Shown piece by piece: positions 56,917 to 64,000 of a DNA stretch of 64,000 nt (its first letter is position 1; every line of letters begins with the position of its first letter). The notes beneath the pieces were generated by a model. The model did no database searches. It was not told the origin of the DNA and was given only the letters and a program-made list of their open reading frames with translations. The stretch covers positions 32,579 to 96,578 of the forward strand of contig JAIQFL010000002.1 of assembly GCA_020073365.1 (NCBI GenBank). Reading direction: 5' to 3'. Source of the stretch: Terriglobia bacterium. Lineage in GTDB: Bacteria > Acidobacteriota > Terriglobia > Bryobacterales > Bryobacteraceae. The position numbers and the translations under genes were made by a program.

Positions 56917-56948
56917 GTGGGACAGACGATCGGGTTTCGTCGTCTGTC
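56917..56948 (+). repeat. REP-like element after the receptor
   Basis: GTGG head at 56917-56920, a perfect 9-base stem (56921-56929 with 56940-56948) and the loop TCGGGTTTCG, which resembles the loop of the kdpB-kdpC copy. Confidence 0.7.
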
Positions 56949-56980
56949 ACCCCCCGGCCCCGGTGCCATACTCATAACTT

Positions 56981-58426
56981 ATGGCCTATCGCGATATGCG
57001 CGATTTCATCCGCGCCCTGGAGAATAATCAAGAGCTGAAGCGCATTGCTTTCGAGGTGGATCCCATCCTGGAAATCACCGAATTCGCGGATCGCGCCGTG
57101 AAACGCGGGGGCCCGGCTCTCCTGTTCGAAAATCCCAGGGGCTATAACATTCCGGTACTGATCAATTCGTTCGCCTCCATGCGCAAGATGGAAATCGCGC
57201 TGGAGGTGGCATCCGTCGAGGAGGTCGCAGGGAGGATAGTCGAGTTCCTGGAAACGCAGATGCCCCAGGGCCTGATCGGCAAGCTCAAAATGCTGCCCAA
57301 GCTGGTGGAGGTCGGCGCGTTCTTCCCCAAGATCGTTTCCAAAGGCGCATGCCAGGAGGTGGTCCGCACCGATGGGTTTTCGCTGCTCGACTATCCCGTG
57401 CTGCAATGCTGGCCCGAAGACGGCGGGCGCTTCATCACGCTGCCCATGGTCTTCTCCCGGAATCCGGACACGGGCAAGCGGAACTGCGGCATGTACCGCA
57501 TGCAGGTCTTCGACGAACGCACCGCCGGCATGCACTGGCAGACCCACAAACAAGGCGCCGAACACTATCGCCGGATGCAGCACCACGGGCGGCCGCGCAT
57601 GGACGTGGCGGTGGCCATCGGCGCGGACCCTGCGACCATGTACTCCGCGATTCTGCCGCTGCCGCCGGATCTCGACGAGATGCTGATCGCCGGCTTTCTG
57701 CGGCAGAGCCCCGTGGAGATGGTGAAGTGCCAGACGTCCGACCTGGAGGTGCCTGCCAACGCGGAGATCGTCCTGGAAGGCTACGTGGAGTTGGGCGAAC
57801 TGCGCACGGAGGGGCCGTTTGGCGATCACACAGGCTTCTATTCGCTGGCGGACGAGTACCCCGTGTTCCACGTGACCTGCGTGACCCAGCGGCAGGATCC
57901 GATTTACGCCACCACCATCGTGGGTCCACCCCCCATGGAGGACTATTACATGGGAAAGGCCGTCGAACGCATTTTCCTGCCGCTGATGCGCCTGCAGTTA
58001 CCCGAAGTGCGCGATATCGCGATGCCGCCGGAGGGCGTATTCCACAACCTGATTCTGGTATCGATCCGCAAGTCGTACCCCGGCCACGCGCGCAAAGTGA
58101 TGCACTCCATTTGGGGCACCGGCCAGGCGATGTTCTCCAAGTGCATCGTGGTGGTGGACGAGGATGTGAATGTGCAGAACTATCGCGAGGTGGCTTGGAA
58201 GGCGCTAAACAATATCGATCCCGAGCGGGACATCCAGTTCGTGATGGGCCCCGTGGATTCGCTGGACCATTCCAGCCGGCTGGCGAACTACGGTTCGAAG
58301 ATGGGCATCGACGCGACCCGCAAGTGGCCCGGCGAAGGTTTTACCCGCCCTTGGCCCGGCGTGATCGAGATGTCCAAGGAAGTGAAACGCCGGGTCGACG
58401 AGTTATGGACGAAGGCGGGCCTGTAG
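56981..58426 (+). CDS. UbiD-family decarboxylase
   Basis: This 481-aa protein matches the UbiD/prFMN-dependent decarboxylase family in length and pattern: N-terminal DFIRALENNQELKRI, NPDTGKRNCGMYRMQ, the EGPFGDHTGFYS signature near the cofactor site, and a late KMGIDATRKWPGEG segment. Such enzymes decarboxylate aromatic acids in ubiquinone or menaquinone synthesis, or other aromatic substrates. No UbiX (flavin prenyltransferase) gene is adjacent, so the prenylated cofactor must come from elsewhere. It is a likely quinone-pathway member, with specificity unknown. Confidence 0.88.
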   Translation: MAYRDMRDFIRALENNQELKRIAFEVDPILEITEFADRAVKRGGPALLFENPRGYNIPVLINSFASMRKMEIALEVASVEEVAGRIVEFLETQMPQGLIGKLKMLPKLVEVGAFFPKIVSKGACQEVVRTDGFSLLDYPVLQCWPEDGGRFITLPMVFSRNPDTGKRNCGMYRMQVFDERTAGMHWQTHKQGAEHYRRMQHHGRPRMDVAVAIGADPATMYSAILPLPPDLDEMLIAGFLRQSPVEMVKCQTSDLEVPANAEIVLEGYVELGELRTEGPFGDHTGFYSLADEYPVFHVTCVTQRQDPIYATTIVGPPPMEDYYMGKAVERIFLPLMRLQLPEVRDIAMPPEGVFHNLILVSIRKSYPGHARKVMHSIWGTGQAMFSKCIVVVDEDVNVQNYREVAWKALNNIDPERDIQFVMGPVDSLDHSSRLANYGSKMGIDATRKWPGEGFTRPWPGVIEMSKEVKRRVDELWTKAGL

Positions 58427-58512
58427 GGGGGATCTGTCCAAGGGGCACACGGCTACGATCTGGAAACGGAACTGCGCGGAGGGGCGTCATCTGAATTGAG
58501 GGTGGAAGACGC

Positions 58513-59577
58513 ATGAAGCCGCTGCAGATTGGACTCCTGGTAGTCGCAGGCGCCCTGGCAGGCGCACTGGCAATGAAGGTGTGGCAGAGGCCTCGATCGG
58601 TAGTTGCGCTTCCGCCTGTCGCGGCCCGGGTCGAAACGCCCACTCCCGCCGTAGGGCAGGCGCCAACGCCGGCTTCCGCCGCGGCGCAGCCGGTGGAGCC
58701 GGCTCCGGCCACGCAGGAGCCCGCGTCGCTTGGGTCGGCTGCGGGACCTGCGGCATCCCAACCGGTTCGCCCGGAAGTGCGTCCCAGAAAGGAACGCCCG
58801 GCCAGCCGCGTAGAGGCGTATAGTCCGCCGCGCCTGTACCGCGTTCCTCCAGCCGCCATACCAGAGCCCACAGTCGTCGCAAACAGCGAACCGGCGCAGA
58901 CGGCCGCGCAGACCCCCGTGACGGCAGCACCGGAGCCTCTGCCGCCACCCGTGGCGAAAGCTCCTCCGGAAAGCCCGACGCCGTCCCCAACCTCACCCGC
59001 GCGAACCGAACCGGAGCAAGTGACTCCCGTTCCTCCGCCTCCGCCAGAGCCGCATAAGGTTACGCTGAACGCCGGTTTGCTCCTTCCGGTGCGCCTTGTG
59101 GATGGCTTGTCAACGGAGCGGAACCGGCCCGGCGACATTTTCACCGCTACCCTCGACAAAGAGCTGGTGGTGGATGATTTTGTGATCGCCGAGCGCGGCG
59201 CGCGGGTGGAAGGCCGGATAGTGGCATCCGACCCCGGCGGCAAGACCAGGGGCGCCGCCGCTTTGTCCGTGGAGTTGACCAAACTGCATACTTCGGACGG
59301 TCAAGTCGTCGCGATCCGAACCGAGAGTTTCGCCCGCAATGCGGAGCAGTCGCACCGCGACGATGCCGGGAAAGTCGTGGCTGGAGCGGCCATAGGGGCA
59401 GTTATCGGCGCCGTGGCTGGAGGTGGTAAAGGCGCGGCGATCGGCGCCGGTGTGGGCGCGGGTGCGGGAGCCGGCGATGTCTTGCTGACACGTGGCAGCC
59501 CCGTGACCCTGCCCTCGGAGACCAGAATCAGTTTCCGCCTGGCGGAGTCCGTGACGCTGACGGAGCGCATTCAATAG
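58513..59577 (+). CDS. Membrane-anchored protein with Pro/Ala linker and glycine zipper
   Basis: This 354-aa protein has one N-terminal helix (about 5-22), a long Pro/Ala-rich linker (to about 180), a beta-rich domain (about 180-285; GRIVASDPGGKTRGAA pattern) and a glycine-zipper stretch (about 290-325) ahead of a final strand. The linker may span the periplasm, and the zipper may insert into a membrane. No family is certain. It lies 87 bases after the UbiD gene. Confidence 0.65.
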   Translation: MKPLQIGLLVVAGALAGALAMKVWQRPRSVVALPPVAARVETPTPAVGQAPTPASAAAQPVEPAPATQEPASLGSAAGPAASQPVRPEVRPRKERPASRVEAYSPPRLYRVPPAAIPEPTVVANSEPAQTAAQTPVTAAPEPLPPPVAKAPPESPTPSPTSPARTEPEQVTPVPPPPPEPHKVTLNAGLLLPVRLVDGLSTERNRPGDIFTATLDKELVVDDFVIAERGARVEGRIVASDPGGKTRGAAALSVELTKLHTSDGQVVAIRTESFARNAEQSHRDDAGKVVAGAAIGAVIGAVAGGGKGAAIGAGVGAGAGAGDVLLTRGSPVTLPSETRISFRLAESVTLTERIQ

Positions 59578-59595
59578 CGGGCCGAAAACAGTTCT

Positions 59596-59635
59596 GGCGC
59601 CGGGCTCTCAAGTGACTCGAGAAGCCCGGCGCCAC
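59596..59635 (-). repeat. REP-like element between convergent genes
   Basis: On the minus strand a GTGG head (59635-59632) leads into a perfect 11-base stem (59623-59633 with 59596-59606) with a 16-base loop. It lies between two convergent genes and could stop transcription from both sides. Confidence 0.6.
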
Positions 59636-59657
59636 AGTCCGGAAAAAGTTCCCAGAC

Positions 59658-62600
59658 CTAGAAGTGAATCCGCAGCCCGAACTCGATCTGGCGCGGGCTG
59701 TTGGCCTGACTGCTGATCACGCCCCAATCCTGGGGGTTACTGATGTCCAGGGATGGGTCGCTCAACTGGACGTGATTGAGGATATTGGTGAACTGGAAAA
59801 TCAGAGTGGCCCCAACCCGCCCTTCTTTCCAGATACCGATGTCCTTCGAGACAGTGCCGTCCAGGTTCCACGTCGGCATGCCCCGGATCCCACCCGCAAA
59901 ACCGGCGCCGCAATTCGTGTCGAAGCCCAGGATGCACGGCCGGAACTGGCCGAAGACTTTGGCGGGGTCGCTGAACATATTGATGCCCACGCCGCCATTG
60001 GCATAGTTGCTGTTGACGCCAGCCTGGTTGGGATTGGCGGTCGCGCTGGTGGACACATTCTGGTTGTAAAGCGCGGTGTTGCCGCCCGTGTATGCGCTGG
60101 CCAGCACCGCACCGTCCTGGGTGCTGCCCGTGCTGCAATTCATTTCACCGAAGGACTGGCAATTTCCGTTCAGGTTATTGATGAACAGCGGCGCCCCGCT
60201 GCGGGCTGTGATGAGGGGAGAGAACACCCACCCGCCCAACAGGTGCCCGAGCACGCCCTTCTGCGTCCGGAAGAAGGGGGGCGCATAGTACATGGTGGCG
60301 TTGAAGATGAACTTGTAGTCCCAACCCTGAGGCCCGTACATCGATTGCATATTCCAGGGGTCGACCACACTGTACGAGCTGGACGCCTGGACCTGGTTGC
60401 CGGTCCCGAGGGCGCGCCCCCAGGTAAAGTTGGCGCTCCCGGTCAGGCCGTGAAACTCGTGCGCCCGCACCGAGACGTACCCGGCATTGTAGTTCCCGTA
60501 GCCGAGGCTGCCCTGCATGTAAATGGCGGACATCTGCCCAGCGGCGCCGTTGACTTGCTGGCCCGCTACTCCCGGTGAGCTCGGCATGGTGCGGCCCAGC
60601 TTCCAGGATGGGTCTTTGTTCAGCGTGGCCCAGAAGTCGTAGACGCTGGTGGTGGAGATCTGGTCGTTCATCGTTGAATTCTTGACCACCGCCGCCGTGC
60701 AACTGGTGAAGCCTTTGCAGAACGCCGATCCCGTACCGCCCAAGGCCGCCTCGAAGAAAGGCTGCGGAGCGGGTGTCCCTCCGGCGGCCACCGCAAAATA
60801 CGTGGCGGCGTAGGCTTGGGCGAAGCTCTGTCCGTTCAGCGTGGTCATGTACGGTGTGGCATCGGCGTCCACAAGCTGCCACTCATGCCGGATGATTCGC
60901 CCGATGTAGCCGATTTCCAGGGTGGCTTTCGTGGAAAGCTCGCGCTGGATGCTGATGGTGAAGTTGTCGGTCCGGCTGGGCCGGAAGTTCGGGTCGAGCA
61001 CCGTGCCCGATCCCGCCGCTGCATTGCCGTTGACACCGGGAAGGTACGGTTGCGGCAGCGTTTGCGAGATTGCCGGGAGCGGCGCCGCCAAGCCATCGGT
61101 TCCGATGCGGAACGCGGTGGTGGGGTCAACTCCCCCGTTGCCCAAGCACTGTCCGGTCCGGCTGGCGCCGATGCACGAAACAGCTTGGCCCAAGCCAGTA
61201 CCCAGCAGCGGAACCAGCACCAGGTCCACCCCGTTGAGGCGCCCGTAGATCCGGCCGTAGCCGCCGCGGATGACCGTCTTGCCGCGACCGAAAACCTTGC
61301 CGAGAATTCCGCCGTCGAAATTCGGATTCCATGCCAGGGCGACGCGCGGGCTGATCCCGCCGTAGAACGGATTGTAGGGGTATTTTCCGAGTTGGGGCAC
61401 GTTGGGCGCGGTAGCGAAGCCCAGAGTCGGATTGTAGACCTGCCCCTGCAAGGCAGCGGCCTTGCGCGCGTCCAGATAGCCCTGCACGGGGACTGCGTTG
61501 CCCGAGGCGTCGGTTAATGCGACCTGTTTTCCGTTCAGCTCGAAGGGCGGCATTTCAAGCTGATACCCCAACCCATAGGTCAGCGTCACCGTCGGCCGGA
61601 TATGCCATGTGTCCGTAGCGTAGAGGTTGTAGGAAGGGATGATGCTCTGGTCGAACATGAACGACCCCGGCGGCTGCAAGGTCAATTGCGGACCGCTGCG
61701 CGTGTACAGATCCTGTGGCTGGTGGACGATCCCCAGCACCTCCGTATAAAGCGTTCTCCACGCGCTGAGCTGGTTGGTGGCCACATCCGCGGGGATGTAC
61801 TGCGAGGGGAACACGACTCCCGGCATGGATCCCGATCCGATCTGGTAGACCGGCGAATTCATAATGCCGCCGCCGTTGTCATTCCTCAGGTGGTAATCGT
61901 AATTGCGCTCGTAAGAGCCGCCCACCGCCAGCAGGTGGTTGCCCTTGATCATGGTGACATCGTCGCGGATCATCTTGTCCTGGCCGTCCCAGAAACGCTG
62001 GCGTACGTTTTGCGTGTTCACGTTGTAGGGGATCAGCGAATTCAAGCGGCTCTCGCCCCCGATTTCCAGCGCGCCGCCCAACCCCGGAAGTTGCGGGGGA
62101 GCGCCAGCCGAGCCCCACTGCCAGAAGTTCCGCAGGTAGCTGAAGCGGAAATCGTTGGTGATATGGGATGAGATGTTGGTACTCAACCCCGCCACCCAGT
62201 AGCTGGGAATCACCGGGCGCGTCGCCTGCGCCGCCGGCACCCCGAGCTTGTCTCCGGGGAGCGCGCCGCCAATATCCACCTGGACGGTGGACGGCGTGTC
62301 GAGCCGGTACGCGCGGTAGCTGGTCATGAAACGCCACTTGTCTCCGAAGTCATGATCGATCCGGCCTACGTAGAAGTTGGTCTTCTCGGGCAGTGGGACC
62401 GTGGAACGAAATCCCTGCGTATTGAAGTGGTCGCCTGCCAACGGATCGTTCGGCAGAGGCATGAACTTCGACCAGACCTGCGAAACCTGCGAGTTCAATC
62501 CGATGCCGCGCGGATCGCAAAGTCCCGCCGGGCATGCCGCGGGCGCGTACGAGACGCCGTCCACCGTCACCGGTGCGGGGTTGAGGTTGTATGCCGTTTC

Positions 62601-63692
62601 ACCGGCGGCGGTGCGGACCTGCACCACTCCCGCCCGCATCAGCGGCGTCGGCACGAGGTGCTCAAACACCGCCGAAGAAGGGAAACGGAGAGCTTCGTAG
62701 TTGAAGAAGAAATAGGTCTTCCCGCCGGCCATCTTCGGCAGCAGTGGCCCGCCGATGGCGGCGCCGTAGCGATTGTAGTGCTGTACCGGTAAAGGCGTGT
62801 AGGGCAATCCCGCCGAGGGCGTATGGTTGTTGTCCCACGAGTTGGCCGCTCCGACATTGCTTCCGTAATAGTACTCGTAAACCGCGCCGTGGAACGCGTT
62901 GGTTCCGCGCTTGGTCACCATCTGGACCTGGCTCCCCGAGGAGCCGTTGAAATCCGCCGTCTGGTTGGCGGTGGAAACCTTGAATTCCTCGATGCTCTCG
63001 ATGGGCGTGGGAACCGTGCCCGAAGGAAGGCCGCTCATCCCGGCGCTGGGCGTGTAGATGTTCATGCTGCCATCCATATCGTTGGAGTTGTTGCCTCCAT
63101 CGAGTTGGAACGTATTCTGGTCGTAGATGGCGCCGGCAACGCTTCCGTCCGGCGAGGTGCCCGGCTGGAAAATCGCCAGCGCGGAAACGTCACGCCCGAA
63201 GTTGGGCAGGAACAGCAGCGAGTCCCCCGAAATCGTCGATCCCACGGTCGCGCTGGTGGTCTGCAACTCGGCTCCGGCTGCCGCCGAGACCTCGACGGTG
63301 GTGGAGGTCGAGCCGACCTCCAGGGTGGCGTTGACCGTTGCCACCAAACCGACATCCACCTTGAGCGCATTGACCTTGTACACGGTGAAGCCTTGCTTGG
63401 TAACCATCAGGTTATAGGTCGCCGGCGGGACGTTGATGAGGCTGTATCGCCCGGCGTCATTGGTCAGCGCGGTCAAGGCGCTGTTTGTGGTTGCGTCGGT
63501 CAGCTTGATCTGCGCACCCACGACCGCGGCGCCCGATTGGTCGAGTACCTGCCCGGAAACGGTGCCGCTGGCGGTTGACTGGGACCAGGCTGAGGTGGCG
63601 CAGAGGCTGAGCACAACAGCCAGACACGCCAATGACAACCCGGAAAAAGGCAAGAACCCACCCAGACGAGTGGGCTTGTAGACCCGGCTCAT
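59658..63692 (-). CDS. Oar-like TonB-dependent receptor, paralogue of 42537
   Basis: The ATG at 63692 is chosen for its GGAGGGGG ribosome site and the signal peptide that follows; the frame runs on to 63872 without either. The 1344-aa protein has a carboxypeptidase-regulatory-like domain (about 45-125), a plug-like region (DGGNNSNDMDG, QVQMVTKRGTNA) and a barrel ending in EFGLRIHF. Long matching stretches with the receptor at 42537 (for example IYGRLNGV followed by LVLVPLLG) show they are paralogues in opposite orientation. It has its own promoter at 63765-63794. Confidence 0.92.
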   Translation of the reverse strand: MSRVYKPTRLGGFLPFSGLSLACLAVVLSLCATSAWSQSTASGTVSGQVLDQSGAAVVGAQIKLTDATTNSALTALTNDAGRYSLINVPPATYNLMVTKQGFTVYKVNALKVDVGLVATVNATLEVGSTSTTVEVSAAAGAELQTTSATVGSTISGDSLLFLPNFGRDVSALAIFQPGTSPDGSVAGAIYDQNTFQLDGGNNSNDMDGSMNIYTPSAGMSGLPSGTVPTPIESIEEFKVSTANQTADFNGSSGSQVQMVTKRGTNAFHGAVYEYYYGSNVGAANSWDNNHTPSAGLPYTPLPVQHYNRYGAAIGGPLLPKMAGGKTYFFFNYEALRFPSSAVFEHLVPTPLMRAGVVQVRTAAGETAYNLNPAPVTVDGVSYAPAACPAGLCDPRGIGLNSQVSQVWSKFMPLPNDPLAGDHFNTQGFRSTVPLPEKTNFYVGRIDHDFGDKWRFMTSYRAYRLDTPSTVQVDIGGALPGDKLGVPAAQATRPVIPSYWVAGLSTNISSHITNDFRFSYLRNFWQWGSAGAPPQLPGLGGALEIGGESRLNSLIPYNVNTQNVRQRFWDGQDKMIRDDVTMIKGNHLLAVGGSYERNYDYHLRNDNGGGIMNSPVYQIGSGSMPGVVFPSQYIPADVATNQLSAWRTLYTEVLGIVHQPQDLYTRSGPQLTLQPPGSFMFDQSIIPSYNLYATDTWHIRPTVTLTYGLGYQLEMPPFELNGKQVALTDASGNAVPVQGYLDARKAAALQGQVYNPTLGFATAPNVPQLGKYPYNPFYGGISPRVALAWNPNFDGGILGKVFGRGKTVIRGGYGRIYGRLNGVDLVLVPLLGTGLGQAVSCIGASRTGQCLGNGGVDPTTAFRIGTDGLAAPLPAISQTLPQPYLPGVNGNAAAGSGTVLDPNFRPSRTDNFTISIQRELSTKATLEIGYIGRIIRHEWQLVDADATPYMTTLNGQSFAQAYAATYFAVAAGGTPAPQPFFEAALGGTGSAFCKGFTSCTAAVVKNSTMNDQISTTSVYDFWATLNKDPSWKLGRTMPSSPGVAGQQVNGAAGQMSAIYMQGSLGYGNYNAGYVSVRAHEFHGLTGSANFTWGRALGTGNQVQASSSYSVVDPWNMQSMYGPQGWDYKFIFNATMYYAPPFFRTQKGVLGHLLGGWVFSPLITARSGAPLFINNLNGNCQSFGEMNCSTGSTQDGAVLASAYTGGNTALYNQNVSTSATANPNQAGVNSNYANGGVGINMFSDPAKVFGQFRPCILGFDTNCGAGFAGGIRGMPTWNLDGTVSKDIGIWKEGRVGATLIFQFTNILNHVQLSDPSLDISNPQDWGVISSQANSPRQIEFGLRIHF

Positions 63693-64000
63693 AGTATCCC
63701 CCTCCAAATTACGTAGGCAAACAACACTGCTCCTCCGTGGAGCAGATTTCAGTAAATTGGGAACATTGTAGAGCGGGGTGCCCTGCGGAGTCAATAGGCT
63801 ATTTGAGGAACTGCGATTCAGACAGTGGGGGAGTCGGCCGGCGGCCGATCGGTAGGCAGGATGGTGGTGCACTAATGGCCGGCGGGTATTTTGCCGAGAT
63901 CGAGGGCTGAAGAGGGGGGACTGCGGGAGTGGGGTAATCAGCGTACACGACAGCAGGCTGCGCCGTCATCGGGATACGGGGTACGAACCCGATAGCTCCA
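63693..64000. other. Upstream region of the second large receptor
   Basis: This 308-base end region holds the promoter at 63765-63794 and a leader of about 65 bases. Beyond it nothing recognisable was found. Confidence 0.5.
63765..63794 (-). promoter_or_regulatory. Promoter of the second large TonB receptor
   Basis: On the minus strand TTGACT (63794-63789) and TACAAT (63770-63765) are 18 bases apart. The -35 is identical to that of the paralogue at 42411. Confidence 0.7.

Noticed and set aside
63960..64000. tRNA 3' end-like stretch ending in CCA
   Set aside because: The loop is TAC-type rather than TTC and no matching acceptor 5' arm or anticodon stem can be found upstream.

Overview
The window reads like a chromosomal segment of an Acidobacteriota species, most likely of the Solibacter/Bryobacter type. 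The base composition is GC-rich. There are three very large Oar-like TonB-dependent receptors with N-terminal carboxypeptidase-regulatory domains, a secreted VWFA-type protein, ADOP/MacB-like permeases without ATPases, and many secreted (Sec, Tat or lipoprotein) proteins of unknown function. The assignment comes from gene content only. No rRNA, tRNA, CRISPR array, integrase or transposase was found.

Layout. 1-5280: a secreted thioredoxin-like protein behind a secreted HExxH metalloprotease-like protein (minus strand), two unlisted small genes (43 and 40 aa), a glucarate-dehydratase-like enolase, and a tandem pair of TIR-domain genes with a 4-base overlap. 5281-14009: a 903-aa Tat-exported glycosidase-like protein, then a minus-strand operon (SMP-30 lactonase lipoprotein, ABM-fold protein, bicupin, ThuA protein), an NADP-oxidoreductase and a BtuB-like receptor. 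14177-17558: small soluble proteins, a degenerate receiver protein behind a promoter whose spacer is a perfect palindrome, and a DUF2254 membrane protein. 17698-26208: a potassium module. A USP-like protein, a 27-aa membrane peptide and kdpF-A-B-C lie on the plus strand. They converge on kdpE, a shortened kdpD and a VWA gene on the minus strand. 26426-36327: an HTH protein, a porin-like barrel, a three-gene RND efflux system, a KDPG-aldolase-like gene and a DUF4097-like gene. 36540-42345: a FecR/DUF6600-like protein with tandem repeats, an RsbU-type phosphatase with a truncated receiver, a Gly-rich secreted protein and an HtrA protease with a shortened PDZ. 42537-63692: two paralogous TonB receptors facing each other across 13 kb, a third receptor, TPR and permease genes, a decayed ADOP permease, fabG and a UbiD-family decarboxylase.

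The main unexpected structures are regulatory or repetitive. First, 11-bp-phased direct repeats (YTTAYG with 5-base spacers) lie in front of both the kdp operon and the porin/RND cluster. In each, a -10-like hexamer sits exactly 10 bases further on, which predicts a shared KdpE-type regulon. Second, a second 11-bp-phased repeat (TTTCATG with 4-base spacers) occurs three times around the HTH, VWA and porin genes. Third, a REP-like family (GTGG head plus a variable but self-complementary stem) is present in about twelve copies. One cluster lies inside the start of a reading frame, and one follows a permease pseudogene. The TIR pair is the best candidate for an unassigned defence-type system. Everything here was read by eye, and no database searches were run.
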